Numbered from the stretch's first letter, positions 41,840 through 50,825 are shown. The stretch: 64,000 nt of DNA from Dongia_B sp964406155 (GCA_964406155.1 CAYOQR010000023.1:1-64000); one strand, 5' to 3'. Numbers and translations: made by a program. Notes: generated by a model from the sequence alone, not told the origin.

Positions 41840-42532
41840 ATGGCGATTATCGAACCCCTAGCCCCCGGCGACAGCCGCCGCTCTTCCGAGACCACGTCCT
41901 CCACCTCGACACCCCCCGCCTCGACGCAACCGGCGGGCCGGGAGCGCGTCGCCTCGGGCGTGATCTCGCGCTATACCGATACGCCGCCCGTGACACCCGG
42001 TTCGGCCCTGCCCGGTGCCCCGGCCGATATCGTCAAGCTGGCTGCCGGCCATATCGAACTGGCCCCCGGCCTGCGCCAATTCCTGGCCACCCATTCCGAT
42101 CGCCGCTGGCAGAAATTCTTTTACTACTGGCTCAGCCTGGCGACCCGCCTGAACCGCCTGCCCAGCCGCCAGGATATCGATCCGGTGCAGATGGCCCCGG
42201 CGCTGATCCCCAATCTCTTCCTGACCGAAGTGCTCTATGAAGGCGACCGCACACCGCGTTTCCGCTTCCGCCTGCTCGGCCAGGAGATCGTCGAGCGCGA
42301 GAGCACACGCCCCGGCCAATACCTGCATGAGCTGGGCGGCGGCTATGACCAGAGCAAGCTGGAACCGCAATATCTCGATTGCCTCGACCGCCGCATCTGG
42401 CTGCGCCGGGGCAGCCTGCGCTGGGAGATCCCTGCCCGCGCCTATATCGCCTATGACGTCCTGCTGCTGCCTCTGGCGCGCGACGGCCATACCGTCGATG
42501 CGATGATCGGCCTCACGCTCTATATCAATTGA
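41840..42532 (+). CDS. PAS_5 domain protein
   Basis: A protein of about 230 residues. The first 85 residues are Ser/Thr/Pro-rich and low complexity. Residues about 90-230 give the PAS_5 pattern common in alphaproteobacteria: W-LATRLNRLPSRQDIDPVQM, LIPNLFLTEVLYEGDRTPRFRFRLLGQEIVE, and a closing YDVLLLPLARDG strand. Such proteins are thought to be sensors without an output domain. It ends 28 bp from the convergent sensor kinase gene. ATG at 41840 is preferred to an upstream in-frame start at 41792. Confidence 0.78.
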   Translation: MAIIEPLAPGDSRRSSETTSSTSTPPASTQPAGRERVASGVISRYTDTPPVTPGSALPGAPADIVKLAAGHIELAPGLRQFLATHSDRRWQKFFYYWLSLATRLNRLPSRQDIDPVQMAPALIPNLFLTEVLYEGDRTPRFRFRLLGQEIVERESTRPGQYLHELGGGYDQSKLEPQYLDCLDRRIWLRRGSLRWEIPARAYIAYDVLLLPLARDGHTVDAMIGLTLYIN

Positions 42533-42559
42533 CCTGCCGCTGCTATCAGGGCTGGTGCG

Positions 42560-44119
42560 TCAGGCCGGCTCCTGGATCTCCAGCGGCCGCGCATTGACCG
42601 GCAGCCGCAGCGTCACGATCAATCCCGGCCCATCAGACCCCGGCCCATCAGACCCCGGGCCATCTGATCTTGGCCCATCCGATCCAGGCCCGCTTGTACC
42701 GTTCCGCGCCTCGATCCGGCCGCCATGGGCGAGCACCGCGCGCTTGGCGATGGCCAGCCCCAATCCGAAGCCAGCCCCGAAACCTGCCTGACCTTCGCGG
42801 GCGTCCCCGGCGCGCACGAAGGGATCGAAAATACTGTCCAACGCCTCGGCCGCAACACCCGGTCCCTGATCGGCGACGCTGATAACGAAATCCCTGGCGG
42901 CCAGATCAACAGCGGCCGGATCGACGGAGATCGTCACCGTGACACGCTGCCCCGCCCGTGAATGATGCAGGGCATTGCGCACGATATTCTCCAGGGCCCG
43001 GCGGATCAGCTCGGCATTGCCCTGGATGACGGTATCGAAATCCTGCCCGCCCACGGCATCCACGCTGAGGTCCTCGACCGCGATCTCGACGCCCGAGGCC
43101 TGGGCCTCGAACCGCGCATCCGCCACCACCTTCTGCACCAGCCCGGCGAGATCGAAATAATCGTCGAGCTGCGGCACACCGCTTTCGGCCCGCGACAGGG
43201 TCAGCACCTCGCCCACCAATTCGTCCAGACGCCGGGCTTCGGCCTCGACCCGCTCCAGGGCCGAGGTGACGCGCTGCGGGTTCTGCCGCGCGAGGCCGAT
43301 CGCCACCTGCAGCCGCGCCAGGGGCGAGCGCAGCTCATGCGAGACGTCATGCAGCAATTGCTCGCGGGCGGCGACAAGCTGCTGCAACTGGGTCGCCATC
43401 ACATCGAAATCGCGGGCGAGATCGGCGATCTCGTCGCGCCGCCGCCCCATGGTCGGCCCCAGGCGCGTGGCGAGGTCGCCGGCCGCCAGCCGGTCGAAGC
43501 CTTCGCGCAGGCGCTGGATCGGCCGCGTCAGATACCAGGCAAGGCAGGCACTGAAGACCAGCCCACCGACAAGGCCCAGCACCACCAGTTCCCAGGGCAC
43601 GTCCAGCGGCCCCGGCGATTGCAGCCGGGCGCGGATGGCGCTGAGATTATAGACGAGGCGATAGGTGACATTGTCCTTGGACTGGATCGTCGCGGTGACA
43701 TTGCCGTCCGCATCCGTCGCAATCGTGTAATTGCCGCCCGGCCCGGCCTGTGTCGCGTTATTCCCCGCGCCGCTGGTTCCGGCTTCGACGCTGTTCGTAT
43801 TCCCGTTTCCACCGGCAGCAGCGGTCCCCGTGGCCGATGGCGCCTCCTTCAGGATGCGGAACGTGATCAAGGAGCGCTCGTCCGATGCCGGGCTGTCGCT
43901 ATGCGGCCAGGCCTTCAGCGCCTCTTCAAGGGCCGCGCCGCCACCGTAATAGGCGGCCGTCGCCAGCGCCGCCACCTGTGCCCGGGCGCGTTGCTCGATC
44001 CGCTCCAGCCGCGCCTCGTTGGGACCATAGAGCGCGAAGACCAGCCAGGTCCCCTCCATGATCAGGATGAAGGTGATCCAGAACCCGATCAGGATCTTCC
44101 AGAACAGGCGCCGCTTCAT
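42560..44119 (-). CDS. CpxA-like sensor histidine kinase
   Basis: A 519-residue inner membrane kinase. Helix 1 is at residues 9-32; the periplasmic sensor part (33-172) holds a Gly/Asn/Thr-rich insertion; helix 2 is at about 174-196; HAMP follows. The H box is HDVSHELRSPLARL near residue 262, the N box RRALENIVRNALHHS, G1 VADQGPGV, and G2 FGAGFGLGLAIAKR. Between G2 and the last strand a GSDGP-type tandem repeat adds about 20 residues. It overlaps the regulator gene by 4 bp. Confidence 0.88.
   Translation of the reverse strand: MKRRLFWKILIGFWITFILIMEGTWLVFALYGPNEARLERIEQRARAQVAALATAAYYGGGAALEEALKAWPHSDSPASDERSLITFRILKEAPSATGTAAAGGNGNTNSVEAGTSGAGNNATQAGPGGNYTIATDADGNVTATIQSKDNVTYRLVYNLSAIRARLQSPGPLDVPWELVVLGLVGGLVFSACLAWYLTRPIQRLREGFDRLAAGDLATRLGPTMGRRRDEIADLARDFDVMATQLQQLVAAREQLLHDVSHELRSPLARLQVAIGLARQNPQRVTSALERVEAEARRLDELVGEVLTLSRAESGVPQLDDYFDLAGLVQKVVADARFEAQASGVEIAVEDLSVDAVGGQDFDTVIQGNAELIRRALENIVRNALHHSRAGQRVTVTISVDPAAVDLAARDFVISVADQGPGVAAEALDSIFDPFVRAGDAREGQAGFGAGFGLGLAIAKRAVLAHGGRIEARNGTSGPGSDGPRSDGPGSDGPGSDGPGLIVTLRLPVNARPLEIQEPA
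42626..42685. repeat. Tandem repeat, four units of 15 bp, in the kinase gene
   Basis: CGGCCCATCAGACCC twice, then CGGGCCATCTGATCT and TGGCCCATCCGATCC. On the minus strand these encode GSDGP-like units between the G2 box and the final strand of the ATPase domain. Confidence 0.7.
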
Positions 44120-44895
44120 GCCGGACCAGCGGCCGAACCCGCGCCCGAGCCCGCACCGTTGCGCAACAGGCGATAGCCGACGCCGCGAACCGTGACGATC
44201 TGCGGCACGTTGTCCCGCGCCGGATCGGCCTGGGTTTTGCCACGCGGACCGTGTCCCCCGGATGCTTGACCAAGTTTCTGCCGCAGATTGCTCATATGCA
44301 CATCGACACTGCGGTCATAGGCCTCGCGCGGCCGGCCCAGTCCCCGCTCCGACAATTCGTCCTTCGTCACCACGTCGTCGCCGGCGCGCAGCAGCAATTC
44401 CAGCATGTTGAATTCCGAGGCGGTGAGCTCGATCGGCTTGCCGTTCCACGCCACCGTCCGCTGGCGCGACGACAGGCTCAGCGGCCCGGCCGTCACCATA
44501 TCCTCGACCGCGCGCGACGCCATGCGATCTTCCGGTGCGGCCGAGCGGCGCAGCACAGCACGCAACCTCGCCACCAGTTCGCGCGGATAGCAGGGTTTCG
44601 GCACGTAATCGTCGGCGCCCATCTCCAGCCCCACCACCCGGTCGATATTGTCGCCCTTGGCGGTCAGCATGATGATGGGAATACGGCTTTCCTGCCGGAT
44701 GCGGCGCAACGCCTCTGTGCCGCTCAGGCGCGGCAGCATGACGTCCAGGATCACCGCGTCATAGCGGCCGGACAAGGCCGCCTCGACCCCGGCCTCGCCG
44801 TTGAAGACCGCCGCCGTGGTGAATCCCTCGGCCGCCAGATATTCGGTCAGCATCGCCGACAGCTCGGCATCGTCATCGACAATCAGAATATGCAA
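44116..44895 (-). CDS. CpxR-like OmpR-family response regulator
   Basis: A protein of about 259 residues. The receiver domain has the acidic pair VDDD, phospho-acceptor Asp in VILDVMLPR (near residue 51), Thr in MLTAKGD and Lys in VPKPCYP. The winged-helix DNA-binding domain is in the C-terminal half (LSSRQRTVAWNGKPIELTASEFNMLELLL, then VDVHMSNLRQKLG and TVRGVGYRLL). Family members start just before ILIVDDD; here that is a TTG at 44895 with AGAAGG upstream. An ATG at 44961 would add 22 residues. It should be phosphorylated by the kinase encoded next. Confidence 0.86.
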   Translation of the reverse strand: MHILIVDDDAELSAMLTEYLAAEGFTTAAVFNGEAGVEAALSGRYDAVILDVMLPRLSGTEALRRIRQESRIPIIMLTAKGDNIDRVVGLEMGADDYVPKPCYPRELVARLRAVLRRSAAPEDRMASRAVEDMVTAGPLSLSSRQRTVAWNGKPIELTASEFNMLELLLRAGDDVVTKDELSERGLGRPREAYDRSVDVHMSNLRQKLGQASGGHGPRGKTQADPARDNVPQIVTVRGVGYRLLRNGAGSGAGSAAGPA

Positions 44896-44990
44896 CGCGG
44901 CCTGCCTTCTCCCCGTATATCGGTTTCCCAGTGCGTGTCGGTTTCCTACATACACTCCCACCGGTCGATTGCGACAGGCGGTGGGGTGTC

Positions 44991-45006
44991 TTTACATAAC
45001 TTTTAC
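44991..45006 (-). promoter_or_regulatory. CpxR-box-like direct repeat
   Basis: On the minus strand the sequence reads GTAAA, AGTTAT, GTAAA. The E. coli CpxR box is GTAAA repeated with a spacer of about 5 nt. The site lies between the CpxR-like gene and macA, 96 bp upstream of the regulator TTG and 174 bp upstream of the macA ATG, so it could serve autoregulation and the exporter. Confidence 0.55.
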
Positions 45007-45179
45007 ACTTCCCAGGCGCCTTGCTTACGATCCACGCCTTAAATCCTGCAAGCTTTACCAATACATATCTGACCGCAGCCGATCCGGTCCCGTCATGCTG
45101 GCGTCACGAAAGCGTGTGGAGATCGGACCGGCGGCGTGAACGGCCGAGTATCTGCAGCGGAATTTTCGGTGGAATATCG

Positions 45180-46385
45180 ATGGCGAACAATAAGAAAGTA
45201 CTTCGGACGGTGCTGGTCCTCGGCGCCCTGGCCGCGATCGCGGCGGCGGTCAAGCTGATCGCTTTTCCGGCGGAATCCGCGCCCAGCTACCTCACCGCCG
45301 ACGTCGCCAAAACCGATATCGAACAGACCGTACTGGCCAGCGGCACGCTCGCCGCGCGTACCCAGGTCAGTATCGGCGCCCAGGTTTCCGGCCAGATCAA
45401 ATCGCTGAAGGTGGCCTTGGGCGACCAGGTCAAGCAGGGCGACCTGATCGCCGAGATCGATCCTCGCACCCAGCAGAACGACTTGCGCGATGCCGAGGCG
45501 CGTCTGCAGAACATCAAGGCCCAGCGTCTGGCGAAGCAGGCGGCGCTGAAACAGGCCAAGTTGCAGTTCCAGCGCCAGCAGACCTTGCTGAAGGCCGATG
45601 CCAGTTCACGCGAAACCTACGAAACCGCCGAGGCGACGCTGAACGCCACCAATGCCGATATCGCCGCCCTCGACGCCCAGATCCAGCAGAGCACCATCGC
45701 TGTCGATACCGCGAAACTCAATCTCAGCTATACCAGCATCACCGCGCCGATCGACGGCACCGTGGTCTATGTCGCCGCCAAGGAAGGCCAGACCGTCAAT
45801 GCGGCGCAGACCACGCCGACCATCGTCATGCTCTCGCAGCTCGACACCATGACCATCAAGGCGCAGATCTCCGAGGCCGATGTCGTCAAGGTGCAGCCCG
45901 GCCAGCCGATCTATTTCACCATCCTCGGCGATCCCGATCACCGCTATACCGCCACCCTGCGCCAGATCGAACCGGCACCGGAAACGATCAGCCAGGACGA
46001 CACCGCCGGCGCCAGCAAGAGCAGCAGCGCCGCCAGCAGCTCGACCAATGCCGCCGTCTATTACAACGGCGTCTTCGACGTCCCCAATCCCGACGGCCGC
46101 CTGCGCATCTCGATGACCGCCCAGGTCTCCATCGTCCTCGCCGAAGCGAAGGACGTGCCCAGCATCCCCAAGGCCGCCCTCGGCCAGCGCCACAAGGACG
46201 GCAGCTACTCTGTCACCGTCCTCGGTCCCGATGGCAACCCGGTGGAACGCCACATCAAGACCGGCATCGACGACACCGCCAATATCCAGATCCTCGACGG
46301 CCTCCAGCTCGGCGACCGCGTCATCATCGGCGAAGCCGGCGCCACCGCCACCCAACCCCAACGCCGCCCCCGCATCCGGTTGTGA
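45180..46385 (+). CDS. macA: MacA-like periplasmic adaptor (membrane fusion protein)
   Basis: A 401-residue protein. Helix at residues 8-26 anchors it in the inner membrane. The lipoyl halves are VSIGAQVSGQIKSLKVALGDQVKQGDLIAEIDP and LNLSYTSITAPIDGTVVYVAAKEGQTV in broken form, with the coiled coil between (about 95-170). Beta-barrel and membrane-proximal domains follow. It links the MacB ATPase/permease to the outer membrane protein. A Ser-rich insertion (AGASKSSSAASSS) near residue 280 is not in the core family. It is divergent from the two-component genes. Confidence 0.9.
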   Translation: MANNKKVLRTVLVLGALAAIAAAVKLIAFPAESAPSYLTADVAKTDIEQTVLASGTLAARTQVSIGAQVSGQIKSLKVALGDQVKQGDLIAEIDPRTQQNDLRDAEARLQNIKAQRLAKQAALKQAKLQFQRQQTLLKADASSRETYETAEATLNATNADIAALDAQIQQSTIAVDTAKLNLSYTSITAPIDGTVVYVAAKEGQTVNAAQTTPTIVMLSQLDTMTIKAQISEADVVKVQPGQPIYFTILGDPDHRYTATLRQIEPAPETISQDDTAGASKSSSAASSSTNAAVYYNGVFDVPNPDGRLRISMTAQVSIVLAEAKDVPSIPKAALGQRHKDGSYSVTVLGPDGNPVERHIKTGIDDTANIQILDGLQLGDRVIIGEAGATATQPQRRPRIRL

Positions 46386-46475
46386 GGATGGTGGTGGTGA
46401 TGCACGACATGCCAACCAATGCACCATCTCGCGCAAGCGTGGATGACGACCGCACCATGTCCATACTTTCTCAAT

Positions 46476-46588
46476 TGTCACCCCCGGGCTTGACCCGGGG
46501 GTCCATGCCGGCAACGCACGCGGCATCTCCCATGGATTGCCGCCGACGCATGTCGGCATACGCCGACGGGGTCAAGCCCGGCAATGAC
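46476..46588. repeat. R1 pair with nested R3, first of two near-identical blocks
   Basis: A left copy at 46476-46508 (CCCCCGGGCTTGACCCGG, closing GGGTCC) and a right copy at 46530-46588 (ATGGATTGCC, then R3, then GGGTCAAGCCCGGCAATGAC). The block is repeated almost unchanged at 46669-46780. Confidence 0.8.
46542..46567. repeat. R3 three-arm palindromic element, copy 6 (reverse sense)
   Basis: GCCGAC, GCAT, GTCGGC, ATAC, GCCGAC, all arms perfect. It splits R1 exactly between GGATTGCC and GGGTCAAGCCC. Confidence 0.75.
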
Positions 46589-46668
46589 AAGCGAGAGAGT
46601 CTGTGGCCTACTGCATTCCATTCAACACCAAGCAACGCAGCGCACGCTGAGTCCCCTCATACTCTTCT

Positions 46669-46780
46669 GTCACCCCCGGGCTTGACCCGGGGGTCCATGC
46701 CGGCAACGCATGCGACATCTCCCATGGATTGCCGCCGACGCATGTCGGCATACGCCGACGGGGTCAAGCCCGGCAATGAC
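46669..46780. repeat. R1 pair with nested R3, second near-identical block
   Basis: A left copy at 46669-46700 and a right copy at 46722-46780 that contains R3. The sequence matches the block at 46476-46588 nearly base for base, about 193 bp away, a recent local duplication. Confidence 0.8.
46734..46759. repeat. R3 three-arm palindromic element, copy 7 (reverse sense)
   Basis: GCCGAC, GCAT, GTCGGC, ATAC, GCCGAC, identical to copy 6 and at the same R1 position. Confidence 0.75.
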
Positions 46781-46851
46781 AAGCGAGAAAGCAGACGCAC
46801 CACACTTCGCCTCCTGCCCTCCTCCAAGGAGAGTAGACCCATCGTACATGG

Positions 46852-46890
46852 CCTCCCTCGCCCCTCTGGGGAGAGGGTCGGGGTGAGGGG
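46852..46890. repeat. R2 palindromic repeat, single member
   Basis: CCTCCCTCGCCCCTCTGGGG followed by AGAGGGTCGGGGTGAGGGG. It lies 54 bp before macB. Confidence 0.7.
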
Positions 46891-46944
46891 CAAGGCACGC
46901 CGGGTGACTGCCGATAGCCACGCAACCGCCCAGGCAGCCGCGTC

Positions 46945-48966
46945 ATGAGCAACCGCCTCGCCCCCGCCGCCACGGAGCGCAGCGCGCCATCCGCCGGCGC
47001 GCTCCTCGAACTGCGCGACCTGCGCCGGGAATTTCCCGCCGGCGAGGAAACCATCGCCGTGCTCAAGAATGTCAATCTCGACATCCGGGCCGGCGAGATG
47101 GTCGCCATCGTCGGCGCCTCGGGTTCCGGCAAATCGACGCTGATGAACATCCTCGGCTGCCTCGACCGGCCGAGCGGCGGCACCTATCGGGTGGCCGGGC
47201 GCGAGACCGGCCGGCTCGGCCCGGACGAACTGGCGGAACTGCGCCGCGAACATTTCGGCTTCATCTTCCAGCGCTATCACCTGCTCTCCGACCTGACGGC
47301 GCTCGGCAATGTCGAGACGCCGGCGATCTATGCCGGCAAGGACCGCCCGACCCGACGCGGCCGCGCCACCGCCCTCCTCACCCGGCTCGGCCTCGCCGAC
47401 CGCCTCACCCATCGCCCCGGCCAGCTCTCCGGCGGCCAGCAGCAGCGCGTCTCCATCGCCCGCGCTCTCATGAATGGCGGCGAAGTGATCCTGGCCGACG
47501 AGCCGACCGGTGCCCTCGACAGTCATAGCGGCCAGGAGGTGATGGCGATCCTCAAGGAGCTTCACGCCGAGGGCCATACCGTCATCATCGTCACCCATGA
47601 CATGCAGGTGGCCGAGCACGCCCAGCGCATCATCGAGATCAGCGATGGCGAGATCATCGCCGACCGCCGCCGCACGGATGACGTCGCGGCAAAACCCGCC
47701 AGGCCGGCATCGCCCGCCAAACGCGCTTTCGGCGCCCGCCGCTTGGGTGCCCTCTGGGACCGCTTCGCCGAAGCCGCGCATATGGCCGTGCTGGCCATGA
47801 TGGCCCATCGCCTGCGCACCTTCCTGACCATGCTCGGCATCATCATCGGCATCACCGCCGTCATTTCGGTGGTGGCGCTGGGTACCGGCTCGCAGCAGCA
47901 GATTCTGAAGGATATCAGCGCCATCGGCACCAACACGCTGGACATCTTCCCGGGCAGCGATTTCGGCGACGAAAAATCCGCCACCATCCGCACGCTCTTG
48001 CCGCGCGACGCCGATGCCCTCGCCCGCCAGCCTTTCGTCGACAGCGTGACGCCCATCGTCTCCGGCGCCACCACCTTGCGCTACCGCAATGTCTCGGTCA
48101 GCGGCATGCTCAACGGCGTCGGCGCCCAGTTCTTCCAGGTGCGCGACATGCAGATGGAGATGGGCCGTCGCTTCGACACCGATGCCGTCCGGCAACTGGC
48201 CCAGGATGCCGTCATCGACCAGAACACCTATCAAAAGCTGTTCGGAGACGGCACCGACCACAGCGGTGTCGATCCCATCGGCCAGGTGATCTTCATCGGC
48301 AATGTGCCGATCCGCGTGGTCGCCGTCGCCGCCGCCAAGACCAGCGCCTTCGGCAATAACGAGAATCTCAACGTCTATATCCCCTATACGACGGCGATGA
48401 GCCGCGTCCTCGGCCAGAACTACCTGAAGCGCATCACCGTCCGCATCGACGACGCGGTCTCCGCCGAGGCGGCCCAGCAGGGTATCGAGAAGCTGCTGCT
48501 GCAGCGCCACGGCATCAAGGATTTCTACGTCTTCAACACCTCCAGCATCCGCGAGACGATCCAGAGCACCACTGCCACCATGACCCTGCTGATCTCGGCC
48601 ATCGCCGTCATCTCGCTGATCGTCGGCGGCATCGGCGTCATGAACATCATGCTGGTCTCGGTGACCGAGCGCACCAAGGAGATCGGCGTGCGCATGGCCG
48701 TGGGCGCCCGGCGCAGCGACATCATGCAGCAATTCCTGATCGAGGCGACGCTGATCTGCCTGACCGGCGGCGCCCTGGGCGTGGGCCTCGCACTCCTGGT
48801 CGGCGTCGCCTTCCAGCAGGCCGGCAGCCCCTTCACCCTGGTCTTCTCCAATGCTTCGATCGTCGCCGCTTTCGCCACCTCGACCCTGATCGGCATCACC
48901 TTCGGCTTCCTGCCGGCCCGCAATGCCGCCCGCCTCGATCCGGTCGAGGCGCTCGCCCGTGACTGA
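46945..48966 (+). CDS. macB: MacB-like ABC exporter, ATPase-permease fusion
   Basis: A 673-residue protein. The N-terminal ATPase has Walker A GASGSGKST near residue 57, signature LSGGQQQR and Walker B VILADEPTGALD. A linker leads to helix 1 (FLTMLGIIIGITAVISVVALGTGS near 295), a periplasmic domain of about 230 residues, and three C-terminal helices with GGIGVMNIMLVSVTERTKEIGVRMAVGARR, the FtsX-type signature. It should drive export of peptides, macrolides or lipids together with the neighbouring adaptor and outer membrane protein. It is 559 bp from macA because of inserted repeats. Confidence 0.93.
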   Translation: MSNRLAPAATERSAPSAGALLELRDLRREFPAGEETIAVLKNVNLDIRAGEMVAIVGASGSGKSTLMNILGCLDRPSGGTYRVAGRETGRLGPDELAELRREHFGFIFQRYHLLSDLTALGNVETPAIYAGKDRPTRRGRATALLTRLGLADRLTHRPGQLSGGQQQRVSIARALMNGGEVILADEPTGALDSHSGQEVMAILKELHAEGHTVIIVTHDMQVAEHAQRIIEISDGEIIADRRRTDDVAAKPARPASPAKRAFGARRLGALWDRFAEAAHMAVLAMMAHRLRTFLTMLGIIIGITAVISVVALGTGSQQQILKDISAIGTNTLDIFPGSDFGDEKSATIRTLLPRDADALARQPFVDSVTPIVSGATTLRYRNVSVSGMLNGVGAQFFQVRDMQMEMGRRFDTDAVRQLAQDAVIDQNTYQKLFGDGTDHSGVDPIGQVIFIGNVPIRVVAVAAAKTSAFGNNENLNVYIPYTTAMSRVLGQNYLKRITVRIDDAVSAEAAQQGIEKLLLQRHGIKDFYVFNTSSIRETIQSTTATMTLLISAIAVISLIVGGIGVMNIMLVSVTERTKEIGVRMAVGARRSDIMQQFLIEATLICLTGGALGVGLALLVGVAFQQAGSPFTLVFSNASIVAAFATSTLIGITFGFLPARNAARLDPVEALARD

Positions 48967-48997
48967 AGCCCCGTGATTGATCGTGAGTGACCGCAAG

Positions 48998-50449
48998 ATG
49001 CGCCCGTCCCAGATACGTTCGACCTTGAAGACACATCTCCGTTCTGTCGGCCTGATTGCCACCGTGCTGGCCCTGCCCGGCTGCGGCCTGCTCAACACGC
49101 CCTATGAGCAGCCGAATGTGACGACACCCGGCAAATGGACGCAGATCGCCTCCACCGCGACGACACCGGTTTCCGGCACGCCCATTGCCGGCAATCCGGC
49201 CGGTGATCCCTGGTGGCGCAATTTCAACGACCCGGTGCTGGATGCGCTGGTCGAACAGGCGCTCGCCCGCAATAACGATCTCGCCGCCGCCGGTTTCCGC
49301 GTACGCCAGGCGCAGCTCAAGGCCGGCCTCGCCGAGAACGACCTCTTCCCGGTCCTCGGCGCCAGCGGCAATGGCAGTCTGAACAAGCAACTGAGCGGCC
49401 TGCGGACAAAGACGGAATCCTATTCGGCTTCCGCCACCGTCAGCTACGAGCTCGACCTCTGGGGCCGCATCTCCAGCCTCGCCGATGCCGCCGACTGGGA
49501 AGCGCAGGCGACCGAGCAGGACCGCCAGAGCACGGCGCTCTCGCTGATCGGCACCACCATGGATCTCTATTGGCAGATCGGCTATCTCAACGAACGCGTG
49601 GCCCTGAGCGAGGAGAGCATCGCCTATGCCCAGACCACGCTCGATCTCGTCAAGGTGCAATACGGCGCCGGCGGCGCTTCGTCGCTGGAGATATCCGAGG
49701 CCGAGCGCAACCTCGCCGCCCAGCAGGCCAGCCATACCCAGCTCCTGCAGCAGCGGGTCGAGGCCTATAACGCCTTGGCGATCCTGTTCGACCAGCCGCC
49801 GGGTCCCATCGTCGCCGATCCGAAGACCCTGCCGACGGGTGCGCTGCCGGAAGTCCAGGCCGGCCTGCCCGCTGAATTGCTCGGCCGCCGCCCCGATATC
49901 AAGGCGGCCGAGATGCGGCTGCGCGAGACTCTGCTCAATGGCGATGCGGTCAGGCTCGGCTATCTGCCGACGATCTCGCTGACCGGTTCGCTCGGCAGCA
50001 CCTCGATCGCCTTGACCGATCTCATGAAGAATCCCTTCGGCACGCTCGGCGCCGGTGTCGTCCTGCCGTTCCTCGAGGTCAACAAGATGCAGCTCGACAT
50101 CAAGGTCTCGAAGGCCCAGTACCAGGAAGCCGTGGTGACTTACCGCCAGACCCTCTATGCCGCCTTCAGGGATGTGGAGAACGCGCTCTCGGCCCGCACG
50201 CAATACGCCGCCCAGGGCGACCGCCTGCAAGCGGCGCTCGATGCCGCCCGCACCACCGAGCATCTCTACGAACTGCGCTACCGCGCCGGCGCCGTGCCGC
50301 TGAAGGACTGGCTGGATTCCCAGGAAACCCGCCGCAGTGCCGAAAGCGCCCTCGCAGAGAACCGCTACAACCGCCTCGCCAACCACGTCACCCTCTACCA
50401 GGCCCTGGGCGGCGACACCACGCTACCGGTGAAGATCGCGCAGAACTGA
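48998..50449 (+). CDS. NodT-family outer membrane efflux lipoprotein
   Basis: A protein of about 483 residues. The signal ends with the lipobox LPGC near residue 28. DPWWRNFNDPVLDALVEQALARNNDLAAA is the standard NodT/OprM opening, and two repeats of coiled-coil plus beta barrel follow (LDLWGRISSLADAA, then LLGRRPDIKAAEMRLR). It forms the trimeric outer membrane channel of the MacAB exporter encoded just upstream, 31 bp after macB. Start ATG 48998 is tentative; a GTG at 48983 is in frame. Confidence 0.9.
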   Translation: MRPSQIRSTLKTHLRSVGLIATVLALPGCGLLNTPYEQPNVTTPGKWTQIASTATTPVSGTPIAGNPAGDPWWRNFNDPVLDALVEQALARNNDLAAAGFRVRQAQLKAGLAENDLFPVLGASGNGSLNKQLSGLRTKTESYSASATVSYELDLWGRISSLADAADWEAQATEQDRQSTALSLIGTTMDLYWQIGYLNERVALSEESIAYAQTTLDLVKVQYGAGGASSLEISEAERNLAAQQASHTQLLQQRVEAYNALAILFDQPPGPIVADPKTLPTGALPEVQAGLPAELLGRRPDIKAAEMRLRETLLNGDAVRLGYLPTISLTGSLGSTSIALTDLMKNPFGTLGAGVVLPFLEVNKMQLDIKVSKAQYQEAVVTYRQTLYAAFRDVENALSARTQYAAQGDRLQAALDAARTTEHLYELRYRAGAVPLKDWLDSQETRRSAESALAENRYNRLANHVTLYQALGGDTTLPVKIAQN

Positions 50450-50575
50450 GGGGACAGCACTGCCGGTGATGGGCCTGATGGCGATGGGGCAATTGACGAA
50501 AACCCAGTGCGTGACGTGATCGTCCAGTCGCGGTCCATCCCGCCCTCTTTCGCGACTGCATCCCCTTCCCCCATC

Positions 50576-50825
50576 TGTCATCCCCGGGCTTGACCCCGTC
50601 GGCGAGTGGCCATCGTAAGAGCGGCGCACTGCATTCTCCATGGATTGCCGGGTCGAGCCCGGCAATGACAAATGAGAGAGCATATGCGCCGTGCAAAACT
50701 GAAGACGACGTGCCGTTGATGGCGTCGCACGATACCCGCATCCATTCATTTGTCACCCCCGGACTTGATCCGGGGGTCCACCGTAAAAGCAGCGTGCGGC
50801 TTCCGCCATGGACCCCCGGAATTCG
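50576..50825. repeat. Cluster of R1 repeats
   Basis: Four R1 members: CCCCGGGCTTGACCCCG at 50582 (followed by a fragment of R3, GTCGGCGAGTGGCC), ATGGATTGCCGGGTCGAG at 50640-50669, CCCCCGGACTTGATCCGG at 50756, and a half copy ATGGACCCCCGG at 50809. They fill the gap between the efflux operon and the ArsR gene. Confidence 0.75.

Noticed and set aside
46657..49098. An 813-residue minus-strand open frame
   Set aside because: It lies opposite macB, whose ATPase and permease motifs are unmistakable; the frame is a shadow.
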